Below are positions 24,967 through 33,558 of a stretch of DNA of 38,540 nucleotides, piece by piece. The stretch comes from Verrucomicrobiota bacterium (GTDB taxonomy: Bacteria; Verrucomicrobiota; Verrucomicrobiia; Limisphaerales; UBA1100). A model generated the notes under the pieces. It saw only the letters and a program-made list of their open reading frames with translations. It had not been told where the DNA came from and ran no database searches. Position numbers and translations under genes: made by a program. Position 1 is the first letter of the stretch; each line of letters starts with the position of its first letter. Where the stretch lies: the NCBI GenBank assembly GCA_030747505.1, contig JASLKQ010000025.1, positions 1 through 38,540 on the forward strand. Direction: 5' to 3'.

Positions 24967-26496
24967 TCATCGGCCTTGCTCCTCAAGGCAAATCAGTTCT
25001 TTTAAAGTACGCGCATACATACGTGATGACGAATATGAAAGTGAAGATAACGTCCATGTCTTACCCGCAGGCCCGAGATCGCTGACCGATACAAGAGCAC
25101 TTTGATCCAACACTTTTGAACGCCAGTTAACCACATAGACAGTTCCCACCATCGTGGGAAAATAAATCTGATTTCCAACAACAATCGGACTGGCCGCGGA
25201 GACATGTCCCCATCCGTTGCCCGCATTGCGCTTATCCTGCGTTACCTGATAACCATCGGCGTTTTTCATGTCGTTAGGAAGAGTCTTTATCCAGAGCATT
25301 TCCTCTTTCACATTCTTATCACGCAAAACCTGTGCAGGAACCTGCAGATACTCGACTCTACCTGAAGAGAGTTCCACACGGCCGATCATCAGCCCACCGA
25401 ATGACCGGAAATAGTGATAACCACCAACGATCAAGTTCGTGAAATAAGTTATAGGTTTACGCGCTTTGGAAAGTGTTTGGTTTCTGCGCGTAACGTATCT
25501 TCCCTTTTCCCAACCCGTAACCGTAACTCCATCCACGAGCGAAACGGAACGCATCAATCTTCCCGTTTCTATATCTAATGAATGATGTTCCTTGCCCATA
25601 AAGAAATGGGCCGATCTGGAATCCCAATTCGCATTTTGAGCTGCCGGGTATTTTTGAATAACCGCATCCCAAACCTGCCGTCCGTTTCTGGCATTAAGAA
25701 ACGAGAGACCGTAGGGCTCTTCAGGCGGTTGATGCCCGCCCCCGCGACCAGTAAGAATGCCGTAGGATCCATTGGGTAATTGCCCGAGAATAGATGTAGA
25801 ATGAATACTTGTGGCGCTTTCTGCTTTCCAGACGCGCTTGCCAGTGGACAAATCGTACGCCTGTAAATAGGTCCAGTATTTTTTTGCCCGACCTAAGGAG
25901 CGCGAACCCGATTTTGTTGTGGCCGATTGAGGAAGATCATAACAAGGGGCATGCATTAGGATCACATTGCCGTCATAAAGAATCGGTTCGTGAGCCCGGG
26001 CGTGATGCCTCCCAAAAGGTGTCCAAGTGTGAGACCAAATCTCTTCACCTTGATAATCAAAACACTTGGCCGTGCCACCGACATTGGTAAAGACGACATA
26101 GCGACCGTCAGCCACAGGCGAAGCCGCTGTATTATCATTAAAGAGACTTGATAGATCCGTGACCCTCGTCCCGGGAATTACACGGCGCCAAAGCTCCTTC
26201 CCAGATTTCGCATCAAAGCAGAATCCAATTATTGAAGAACCCGTTTCGGTATCCTGATTAACAACTTCATGTGAAGTAACAAACACCCGCCCATTCGAAA
26301 CAATGGCCGCACCCTGCCCTGTGCTAGGCAAAGGAACTCGCCAGAGAACATTTTGATTTCTTGAAACACTAAATGTCTTGAGAGCCTCCCCTTTAACTTG
26401 AAAATTGTGATCGGGCCCTGCGGCCTGGGGCCAATCCGCAGACATGCCCCCAACGACGATAAGACATAGAAACATATAGGCGAACAACCTCTTCAT
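24967..26496 (-). CDS. PQQ-type beta-propeller protein, secreted
   Basis: 509 residues with signal peptide MKRLFAYMFLCLIVVGGMSA followed by DWPQAAGPDHNF, the usual opening of PVC PQQ-like propeller proteins. Repeated blades show the pattern of A-x-D-x-x-[ST]-G-x-x-x-W: FDAKSGKELWRR, YDLSTGKRVWKAE, LNARNGRQVWDA, LDIETGRLMRSV. There is no heme site and no clear set of PQQ-dehydrogenase catalytic residues, so it may be a non-enzymatic scaffold or a quinoprotein whose activity cannot be judged here. It is the last gene of the tight group ThuA, SGNH-like, large cytochrome protein, propeller, beginning 19 bases after the preceding stop. The in-frame ATG at 26526 would overlap that gene but weaken the signal peptide. 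A short inverted repeat (GTCTT/AAGAC) lies just after the stop at 24949-24961. Confidence 0.83.
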   Translation of the reverse strand: MKRLFAYMFLCLIVVGGMSADWPQAAGPDHNFQVKGEALKTFSVSRNQNVLWRVPLPSTGQGAAIVSNGRVFVTSHEVVNQDTETGSSIIGFCFDAKSGKELWRRVIPGTRVTDLSSLFNDNTAASPVADGRYVVFTNVGGTAKCFDYQGEEIWSHTWTPFGRHHARAHEPILYDGNVILMHAPCYDLPQSATTKSGSRSLGRAKKYWTYLQAYDLSTGKRVWKAESATSIHSTSILGQLPNGSYGILTGRGGGHQPPEEPYGLSFLNARNGRQVWDAVIQKYPAAQNANWDSRSAHFFMGKEHHSLDIETGRLMRSVSLVDGVTVTGWEKGRYVTRRNQTLSKARKPITYFTNLIVGGYHYFRSFGGLMIGRVELSSGRVEYLQVPAQVLRDKNVKEEMLWIKTLPNDMKNADGYQVTQDKRNAGNGWGHVSAASPIVVGNQIYFPTMVGTVYVVNWRSKVLDQSALVSVSDLGPAGKTWTLSSLSYSSSRMYARTLKELICLEEQGR

Positions 26497-26515
26497 TAGC
26501 CTCAATAGAATAAAT

Positions 26516-29500
26516 TCAAATACCACCCACGGGCTTGAACTTGCCGGATGACCCGGGAACTTGAATTAGTTCCACCCGCAGACCGGTTTCGCCCCGTTTG
26601 GCCCGGTCGATGGCGAAGGTCAGGGTTTTGCGCCCCTTACCCAGATGAATGGGTTGGGTGAGATCAGTCATCTCCCTGTCTCCAATCCAAAGACGGAGCC
26701 CCTTGGTATCATTAAGCTGCAGCTTTAGATTGCCAGGAACCAATATATCAATATATCCGCGGACGTAAACGACCCTGCCACGACCAAGATCAGCTGCAGG
26801 CAGCTCTCCATTAACCAAGCTATAGGCGGTCAACCAGGGAGCTTTCTCTCCGGGTATGGAACCGGCTCGCTCTTCGGGTGCGATACGCCACTTGCGAATG
26901 ATGGGGCTTTCATCGTTCGCATAGGGGCCAGGCCGGCCCAGTAACGAGACGAACTTGGCCAGATCCAGAAATTCCTGACGCGTCTTTAACTGGTCAACAA
27001 GTCCCGCAGGCATAAGTGAGGGCATTGGTTTCATTCTGCGGACCTTGTCCATCGGTATCCTGACCTCTTTGCCGCCCAGAGCGGAGTCCCTCAAGACAAC
27101 CTCCTTTTCGCTTTGGTAGGTGATTGCCCCCATGTGGATCGCCCCGTCAACAAGGGTGATCAATTTGTTTTCGTAATGCTGGGCAATGGCCTTGTTCGGC
27201 TGCAATATGGCCTCGATGACATAATCGGTCTGGGCAGCTGCCCCCACCGCAACCAGGTTAGGTCCGATGTGAGGGCCTACCGGGCCAATGGCATGACAAC
27301 TAATACAAGCAAGAGCCTTGCGGCGATACACCTTTTCGCCCCGGACCGGATCACCCAATTGGGCAACATCACTGGTGAGTGTCTTGCGGCTTTCTTTGAT
27401 CAAAAGAGCACTGAGCGACTTTGGGGTGGAAGTGTGAAAAATCTGCTCGAGTGATTTAGGCAACTGCCCGGTGCGGCGATGGTACTCAGCCAACTGGTCC
27501 ACCACCTGCGGATGTGGCTTTTTCCCCTCCAGAGCCTTGGTCAGGGCATTGCTTCCACCTGATTGCCGGGTAAAGGCTGAAACAAGAGCCACCGGATCAG
27601 ATTGGCTCAGGCCCTGAACAAGCAGGTCCGCCGAAGCTTCAGCCGCTTCATCCAGATCAGCCGCAATCAAACCAAACACAGCGAAGTAACGTTCTGAAAG
27701 GTTCCCCTCGCGGGCGAGCCTCCTCAGCGTATTGGCTGCTTCGCCTCCCTTTAGCTGGCCCAGGGAAACGGCGGCAGCTCGACGGACTGAAGCGACTCTC
27801 CTGGCATCGCGTAATATCCTGAATAAATCCGGGTCCGCCCCCTTCAGCTGCCAAACCCCAAGATTGGCTATGGCAGAAGCGGCCACTTCATCGTTCGGGT
27901 GTTTAAGTAATCCTTTCAGGGGAGAAATCCGTTGACCAAGGGAAAATTCACCCCGACGACCCACCTTCGTCAGGCCATCAAGCAGAGCCAGCGCAACCTC
28001 ATGCGAAGTTTCCGCACCTTTTTGGCCGAGGAAATCGACCACCATGCGAGCCTGCCGAATGGTCCCGTCAGAAACCAGACGATTTGCAATTAAGCGGGTT
28101 TCCTCAAGACCGGGAGTTTTCTTCTTTAAATAGGAACCCAACCGCTTGTCAAAACCAAGGCCTGCCTCCCGCTCGGCAAACTCCCGGTGGGACTCCTTGT
28201 CAAACTTCAACTCCCCCGCTTCAAGGGCTGGCCGCCAATAGCGCTCAAGGGCGGTCACCGCCTGCGGAAGGGCCAGGGAAATAAATTTATCCTGCTTATG
28301 ATCCAGCGCGTTCAAGGCGGCTGAAAAGGCCCGGGCATCGGGTATGAACCCGGCTGAAAGAACCGCTTCCATGCGTGCCCGGGCAAAATCATCCCTGGAA
28401 AGCTGGGCAATCATTGCCACCGGATCAGACAAGTCACCATGCCAGTAACGAATCACGCGAGCCCCCGCCGCACGAGCATGCCCATCCTTGGAATCAAGCA
28501 CCCTCTTCAATATTGGCTCGCTGGAACGTTCCACGTTTTGACAGGCCCACATCGCTTCCACCAAATGATGTGCATGCCCGGACCCGGAAGAATCCAGAGC
28601 CTTCACCCAAGTTTCGGTTGCCGCAAGCACCGCATCGGGTTCGCGTTCACTCAGTTCCTTGCGGGCCTGATGGCGTATCCACGCCTCCGGACTCTTAAGA
28701 TGCTGAAGCAATCCCTGAATTGAAGCATCGACCAATTCAGGTCGTTTTATAAGTGGACGATTCTTGGCGGTAATACGCCAGATACGCCCGTGATCATGGT
28801 CGCGCCTGGGATCGCGAAAATCGCGCTTGGCATGATTGATAATCGAGTTGTACCAGTCAGCCACATACACCGCTCCATCAGGACCCATCTTGCAATCCAC
28901 CGGCCGAAAGTTCGGGTGCTTGGAGGCAATCAATGGCTTAAGCACCTTGGCACTGTACCCGGCTCCGTCCTCAATCAATTCATAACGGACAATCGTGCGG
29001 CTCTTAAACCGGCACGTGAGCAGTTGCCCCCGAATGTCCGGTGGCAAATGGGTCCCGGTCGCCAAATCGCCGCCGCACTGTTTCTCCGTGCTGATCAATG
29101 GAGTAAGCCGAACGCTTTGACCGCTGTTGCCCGAGATCGGCGAAAGATACATGATACGCGGGTTGTTAACCATGAATGACTGGCCCCACCGGTCAAACAC
29201 ATGACCCCACGGGTTTCCCCCTGTGCCCCGGCAAAACATCTTTAGTTGTTGTGTCCGCGGGTTGTATTGGTAGACGCCGCCATTGAAGTTGCGCACAACC
29301 CCATACTGAGTCTCAACCTGGGTGTGCAGAAAAATGCCTTCCTGAAAATAAATCCAGCCGCCAGGCCCACGCCGCCAGGCGCTGATGGAATGGTGACTGT
29401 CTTCAATGCCAAAACCCGTCAGCGCCACCTTCTTCACGTCAGCGACATCATCGCCATCTGTATCCTTGAAAAAGAAAACATCCGGTGACTGCGCCACATA

Positions 29501-29917
29501 ACAGCCTCCATTGGCCAACTCAATGCCGGTGGGAAGATAGAGACCCTCGGCAAAAACAGTCGACTTGTCGGCTTTCCCATCCTGATCAGTATCCTCAAGA
29601 ATGATGATCTTGTCGTTGGCCTTCTGCCCGGGCTTGAGCTGCGGATAGGCCCATGAACAGGCGACCCACAGCCGGCCTTTCGAATCCCATACCATGTGAA
29701 TCGGGTTGGCAAACATGGGCTCAGAGGCGAAGAGATTGACCTCATAGCCCGGCATCAATTCAAAGTTGGCCTTTTCCACTGCCGGGTCATGATTGGTCAT
29801 GAGGGTTAAGTCCGCCCCCTGAAGATTGCGTTTATTCAGGCCTTCTGCGGGGTCTTGTGATTGGACGCCCCCGGCAAGGGCCAGAATCACCGTCGCTATT
29901 ATCAGTATTCGGTTCAT
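26516..29917 (-). CDS. PVC-type propeller dehydrogenase-like/HEAT/cytochrome c protein
   Basis: 1133 residues with signal peptide MNRILIIATVILALAGGVQS. The first 400 residues form the propeller of the PVC membrane-bound dehydrogenase-like family: FELMPGYEVNLFASEPMFAN, LEDTDQDGKADKSTVFAEGL, KDTDGDDVADVKK (Ca-binding-like loops), GFGIEDSHHSISAWRRGPGG. Residues about 430-830 are helical HEAT-like repeats. A heme domain follows with CISCH near 871-875, GPHIGPNLVAVG and a likely distal Met in SLMPAG. The last 110 residues are an extra beta domain. It could oxidise a sugar or other substrate with the propeller and pass electrons to its own heme, but the cofactor is not established. Its ATG overlaps the SGNH-like stop as ATGA. 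Confidence 0.9.
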   Translation of the reverse strand: MNRILIIATVILALAGGVQSQDPAEGLNKRNLQGADLTLMTNHDPAVEKANFELMPGYEVNLFASEPMFANPIHMVWDSKGRLWVACSWAYPQLKPGQKANDKIIILEDTDQDGKADKSTVFAEGLYLPTGIELANGGCYVAQSPDVFFFKDTDGDDVADVKKVALTGFGIEDSHHSISAWRRGPGGWIYFQEGIFLHTQVETQYGVVRNFNGGVYQYNPRTQQLKMFCRGTGGNPWGHVFDRWGQSFMVNNPRIMYLSPISGNSGQSVRLTPLISTEKQCGGDLATGTHLPPDIRGQLLTCRFKSRTIVRYELIEDGAGYSAKVLKPLIASKHPNFRPVDCKMGPDGAVYVADWYNSIINHAKRDFRDPRRDHDHGRIWRITAKNRPLIKRPELVDASIQGLLQHLKSPEAWIRHQARKELSEREPDAVLAATETWVKALDSSGSGHAHHLVEAMWACQNVERSSEPILKRVLDSKDGHARAAGARVIRYWHGDLSDPVAMIAQLSRDDFARARMEAVLSAGFIPDARAFSAALNALDHKQDKFISLALPQAVTALERYWRPALEAGELKFDKESHREFAEREAGLGFDKRLGSYLKKKTPGLEETRLIANRLVSDGTIRQARMVVDFLGQKGAETSHEVALALLDGLTKVGRRGEFSLGQRISPLKGLLKHPNDEVAASAIANLGVWQLKGADPDLFRILRDARRVASVRRAAAVSLGQLKGGEAANTLRRLAREGNLSERYFAVFGLIAADLDEAAEASADLLVQGLSQSDPVALVSAFTRQSGGSNALTKALEGKKPHPQVVDQLAEYHRRTGQLPKSLEQIFHTSTPKSLSALLIKESRKTLTSDVAQLGDPVRGEKVYRRKALACISCHAIGPVGPHIGPNLVAVGAAAQTDYVIEAILQPNKAIAQHYENKLITLVDGAIHMGAITYQSEKEVVLRDSALGGKEVRIPMDKVRRMKPMPSLMPAGLVDQLKTRQEFLDLAKFVSLLGRPGPYANDESPIIRKWRIAPEERAGSIPGEKAPWLTAYSLVNGELPAADLGRGRVVYVRGYIDILVPGNLKLQLNDTKGLRLWIGDREMTDLTQPIHLGKGRKTLTFAIDRAKRGETGLRVELIQVPGSSGKFKPVGGI

Positions 29918-31170
29918 GGAATCAGGGGAGCAGCAGGAACCAGTTGCCATTGCCGGGTTTTAAGCCGGATGCCTGAGCTGAGCGCCTCGTCTTTTTGGTT
30001 CGTGAGTTTGTTAAATTCAATGACTTCAGCAGGCAAGGCACGACCACTGGGCGACTTTCGCCGTTCTCCCACAATGTGCACCTGATTGAGCGCCTTCCAG
30101 CTATAAACAAAATGCGCGTTTTTATCGTAAATTGATTTACGGTAGGATTCCAAATCCGCGTGAGCCGGAGTTGAGTTAAGGCCTAGTCCCGCCGCCCACT
30201 GGATATGACTGGCCGTTGCCACCGGTTTACCATCCACCAAGAGACGATAATTGCCAGGCTTAAGATTCATTACCCTTAACTGGTCCAGACTGCGCTTGAG
30301 CTGCGGGTGCACCTGCCCTTTCACCGGCGCAGCAAGACTTGGCCAATTTAGTTCCTGCACGGTGAAAGCCATGGCTGCAGTCGTAAACTTTACCTGAGAA
30401 ACCCTCGCGCCACGCCCCAATGACTTGCCTGATTTTGCATCCACACTCAAAACCCAAGGCGCCGCACCCGGCAACAGGGCATCAGCCAGGGCACGGCTTA
30501 CACACCAGTAACCATAGGCATTCAGATTAATCCCGTTATCGGTCAGCTTTGGCGTATCTTTGCCTTCCATCAGTTCGGCGGTCGGCCCGTACAAATCTAT
30601 AAATGGCACACCCGTATTGGCAGCCGTCTCATTCATCAGCCGCCCATACGCAGAAATCTCCCGGTTGCGCTCCTGCCAACGGGGCGTCCGTGCTCCCAGG
30701 TTCTCATAGGCAATGGGCGAGACTAAAACCAGGCGCACCGCAGATCTCCCGTTATATTTTCTGGCGCGATGTGAGGCAATAAAGGCACTCAACTGTTTCT
30801 TGAACTCAGCCAGACCCGCCTTAGCTGCAAATGATTCACCCATGCCAAAACACGCAATAATCACATCGGTCTTATGTGCCTCAAGGGTTGATGCCTCGGT
30901 GGGAAAATTTGTCGGCCGATCACGGGCCGAGAGCATATCTCCGGCCCAACCGAGGTTGCGAATGGAAACCGGATTACCCGCTGAACGCTGCAGGAGCAAG
31001 GTTTCCAAATAACCGTGGGAGCGCAACTGGTCAGCGAAGGTGTTGCCCACAAACGCAACATGATCCCCGGGCCGAACCGGCGACTCGGCAGCATTTATTG
31101 AGGCTACGGTAATAAACAGCACCATGCACAGTATGGCTGTCAATCGAGATGAAAAAATATACTTTCCCAT
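29914..31170 (-). CDS. SGNH/GDSL-fold protein with degenerate active site, secreted
   Basis: 418 residues with signal peptide MGKYIFSSRLTAILCMVLFITVASINAA. The fold blocks of SGNH hydrolases are recognisable, but the catalytic residues are replaced. Block I reads FVGNTFAD (Gly42-Asn43-Thr44) instead of GDS. Block III reads FGMGESF (Gly111 where Asn is expected). Block V reads TDNGINLNAYGYW (Asn215 where His is expected). Block II NLGWAGD is kept. It is therefore probably not a normal esterase. From memory, related degenerate domains are common next to or fused with PVC cytochrome proteins and may be binding modules. A further 180 residues of unknown fold follow. It starts two bases after the ThuA stop and overlaps the large cytochrome gene, which supports joint action. 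Confidence 0.83.
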   Translation of the reverse strand: MGKYIFSSRLTAILCMVLFITVASINAAESPVRPGDHVAFVGNTFADQLRSHGYLETLLLQRSAGNPVSIRNLGWAGDMLSARDRPTNFPTEASTLEAHKTDVIIACFGMGESFAAKAGLAEFKKQLSAFIASHRARKYNGRSAVRLVLVSPIAYENLGARTPRWQERNREISAYGRLMNETAANTGVPFIDLYGPTAELMEGKDTPKLTDNGINLNAYGYWCVSRALADALLPGAAPWVLSVDAKSGKSLGRGARVSQVKFTTAAMAFTVQELNWPSLAAPVKGQVHPQLKRSLDQLRVMNLKPGNYRLLVDGKPVATASHIQWAAGLGLNSTPAHADLESYRKSIYDKNAHFVYSWKALNQVHIVGERRKSPSGRALPAEVIEFNKLTNQKDEALSSGIRLKTRQWQLVPAAPLIP

Positions 31171-31172
31171 GC

Positions 31173-32048
31173 CTACTGCTTCTTGCGCGGCTTCTTGTCC
31201 GCACGCTCGATCTTCCAGGTGGAAATCCTGTCACCGGCCTTGGGTAGGGGTTTATTGACTGCCCAGCACACACTGTTAAGAAGCATGCGGGTGAAGGATT
31301 GCTCGGCAAAATCACCGGGATGGCCCAGTGAAGTATAGAACGCCTTGCCTCCCCACTCGTTTTTCCAGGCATAGGCAACCGTTGCCGTCTCGAATTCCTT
31401 CACCTGGATTTCGCCAAAACGTTTTTTAACCAACCGCGCCCGCCCCTTACCACTACCGGTGACCAAAGGCAGGCAGCCTTTTTCCAGACGCGCCAAATAC
31501 AAGGTGCCCGGCGAGACCCATTGGGTTTTGGCCACATGAGTCATAATCGGGTGCTTGGCATTCTCAAGAGTTACCCTGATATCGGTTGCCCCGCCCTGAT
31601 GGACAATATAGGGGGTACCCAATGCGCGCCGTCCAAAGTCATCATTCCAATCATAGCGCGGGTGGTCTTTGGGATACTTGAAGGCATGGTTTGCTGTCCG
31701 TAAGCCAATCACCGGCTTGCCTGATTTAATGTAATCCTCAATCAGCTTCCATTCCTCATCGGGCAGTTTTAAAAAACGTACGAAAAAAATCGCCACATCA
31801 GCATCATTCAAGGCCTTGATTCCCGGTAGCACATTCTCGGTTTTTTTCTCCGGATTGCCCTGTCCCATAACCACCGTGGTTCGAAATCCAAATCGTTCGA
31901 GCTCTTTCGCAAAAACCGGCATCGTTAATTCCGGGGAATAATGCAGGGTACCCACAACCAGTACGGCGTGCGGTTTCTTTTCTTCAGCCTTGGCCAGAAC
32001 TGCGGGAAAAACCAAAAGGCAGCTAAATATGAGAAAAAAGTTTTTCAT
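31173..32048 (-). CDS. ThuA-domain protein, secreted
   Basis: 291 residues with signal peptide MKNFFLIFSCLLVFPAVLAKA and one ThuA-like domain: HAVLVVGTLHYSPELTMPVF, DADVAIFFVRFLKLPDEEW, GKPVIGLRTANHAF, HPIMTHV, and FYTSLGHPGDF near the end. ThuA proteins have a glutamine-amidotransferase-like fold and are linked to disaccharide and keto-sugar use, without a firmly known reaction for most members. The tail ADKKPRKKQ is basic, and its codons give a purine-rich stretch just before the next start. It is the first gene of group B, behind a 126-base gap. The second ThuA domain in the window is fused to DUF1080. Confidence 0.87.
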   Translation of the reverse strand: MKNFFLIFSCLLVFPAVLAKAEEKKPHAVLVVGTLHYSPELTMPVFAKELERFGFRTTVVMGQGNPEKKTENVLPGIKALNDADVAIFFVRFLKLPDEEWKLIEDYIKSGKPVIGLRTANHAFKYPKDHPRYDWNDDFGRRALGTPYIVHQGGATDIRVTLENAKHPIMTHVAKTQWVSPGTLYLARLEKGCLPLVTGSGKGRARLVKKRFGEIQVKEFETATVAYAWKNEWGGKAFYTSLGHPGDFAEQSFTRMLLNSVCWAVNKPLPKAGDRISTWKIERADKKPRKKQ

Positions 32049-32174
32049 ATAATCGGCAAAGACACAGCTTGGAGGATTTTAACCAAATAGACAATCACTT
32101 GATTCGACCAATGCGACTGGCATGAACATAGCCAGAAATACCGATTGAAGAAACTTAACGAACAAAGCTCACGG
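32049..32174. other. Intergenic gap before group B
   Basis: These 126 bases lie between the DUF1501 stop and the ThuA start, both on the minus strand. I see only a weak five-base-pair inverted repeat (CTGGC/GCCAG, 32117-32135, nine-base loop) and no U-run. A promoter for group B should be here, but no convincing hexamers are visible. Confidence 0.4.
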
Positions 32175-33557
32175 CTAGGCGATCAATTCCTTAATCACTT
32201 CCCCGCCGAATTGGCTGAGCTGCTTGTACCGCCCCCCATGGTAATAGGTGAGCTTGTTGTCATCCAAACCCAATAGGTGCAACAAAGTCACATGCAGATC
32301 ACGAATAGGATGAACAACTTGGGCAGCCTCAGCTCCTATCTCATCAGTGGCCCCAACGATTGCGCCTTTCTTCACTCCGCCACCGGCCATCAGCATGGTC
32401 ATGGCATCTACGTTATGGCCGCGGCCCAGTGCATAAACCCCACCGCGCCGATTGTTGTCCGGCGTACGACCAAATTCACCGGTCCAGATGACCAAAGTAT
32501 CATCGAGCATGCCGCGCTCCTTCAAATCCCTGATGAGCGCAGTCATCGGTTTGTCGACACTGCGAATCCGTGAGGAGTGACCACGTTCCAGATAATCGTG
32601 GCTATCCCAACCGCCCGAAAAAATCTGCACAAAGCGCACACCCTTTTCCACCATGCGGCGTGCCGTTAAACATTGCCGACCAAATTCAGCGGTTTCCTTC
32701 TGATTCATGCCGTAGGCTTCACGCACATGTTCCGGCTCACCTTTGAGATCAATCACACCAGGAACCTCTGCCTGCATCCGGTAAGCCAGTTCATAACTTT
32801 CCATCCGGGCAGCCAGATCGGCATGTCCGGAATGTTTTTTGGCATGATGTTGATTCAGGAAAGCCAGCTCATCCAAGGCGCGACGTTGATGCTCGCGGGT
32901 TTTGTGCTTGGGCGCGTGCAAATCAAGAATCGGCGAACCGGTTGGCCGCAGCCGCGTGCCTTGATAGTGGGCCGGCAAAAATCCATTACTCCAGTTACGC
33001 GACCCACCCTGCGGCAAAGCCAATTCGGTCATCACCACGTAACCGGGCAGATTTTGATTCTCGGTACCCAACCCGTAATTTATCCAGGAACCCACCGAGG
33101 GATCACCCCCCAAACGGCTGCCGGTATTCATGTGGAAGAGCGCTTCAGGGTGGTTTAAGGAATCAGCCTGACAACCCCGATAGTTACACAGCTCATCAGC
33201 CACCTTTGGCAGGTGCACCCACTGATCACTCATGTCCAAACCCGACTGACCCACCTTACGCGATTTAAATGGGCTGCCTACATAGAAACGAAAACCCGTC
33301 GCCAACCCCGCAGAACGTTTGGATTCGGCCTTGTGTTTGGCGTTGAGTTTTGGTTTCGGATCAAAGGTATCTACCTGGCTGGGCCCACCCTCCATGAAAA
33401 GCATAATCACCGCCTTTGCCTTGGCCACATGCATCGGCTTCTTGGGAGCCAAAGGCCCAAGCGTTTCCTTGGCCAAAAGATCAGTCATCGCCACAGCCCC
33501 AAGTGAACTCCCCAGTCCATAGAGAAAATCCCGGCGACGCAATGAAGCAAAGTTCAT
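32175..33557 (-). CDS. DUF1501 protein, Tat-exported (copy 1)
   Basis: 460 residues starting MNFASLRRRDFLYGLGSSLG, a clear twin-arginine signal. DUF1501 features are complete: LFMEGGPSQVDTFDPKPKL, GSWINYGLGTENQNLPGYV, SGGWDSHDYLERGHSSRI, VIWTGEFGRTPDNNRRGG, RGHNVDAMTMLMAGGGVK and HVTLLHLLGLDD. The His/Asp arrangement and the GEFGRTP block resemble the alkaline-phosphatase/sulfatase superfamily, to which I believe DUF1501 is distantly related; no activity is established. The ATG at 33557 lies one base after the stop of the DUF1549/DUF1553 cytochrome gene, the classic partner of DUF1501 in PVC genomes. A longer frame to 33620 lacks a reasonable start. The end of the protein is nearly identical to that of the DUF1501 copy at the right edge. 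Confidence 0.9.
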   Translation of the reverse strand: MNFASLRRRDFLYGLGSSLGAVAMTDLLAKETLGPLAPKKPMHVAKAKAVIMLFMEGGPSQVDTFDPKPKLNAKHKAESKRSAGLATGFRFYVGSPFKSRKVGQSGLDMSDQWVHLPKVADELCNYRGCQADSLNHPEALFHMNTGSRLGGDPSVGSWINYGLGTENQNLPGYVVMTELALPQGGSRNWSNGFLPAHYQGTRLRPTGSPILDLHAPKHKTREHQRRALDELAFLNQHHAKKHSGHADLAARMESYELAYRMQAEVPGVIDLKGEPEHVREAYGMNQKETAEFGRQCLTARRMVEKGVRFVQIFSGGWDSHDYLERGHSSRIRSVDKPMTALIRDLKERGMLDDTLVIWTGEFGRTPDNNRRGGVYALGRGHNVDAMTMLMAGGGVKKGAIVGATDEIGAEAAQVVHPIRDLHVTLLHLLGLDDNKLTYYHGGRYKQLSQFGGEVIKELIA

Positions 33558-33558
33558 G

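Noticed and set aside
32117-32135. Hairpin after the DUF1501 gene as terminator
   Set aside because: Only five base pairs with a nine-base loop and no T-run.
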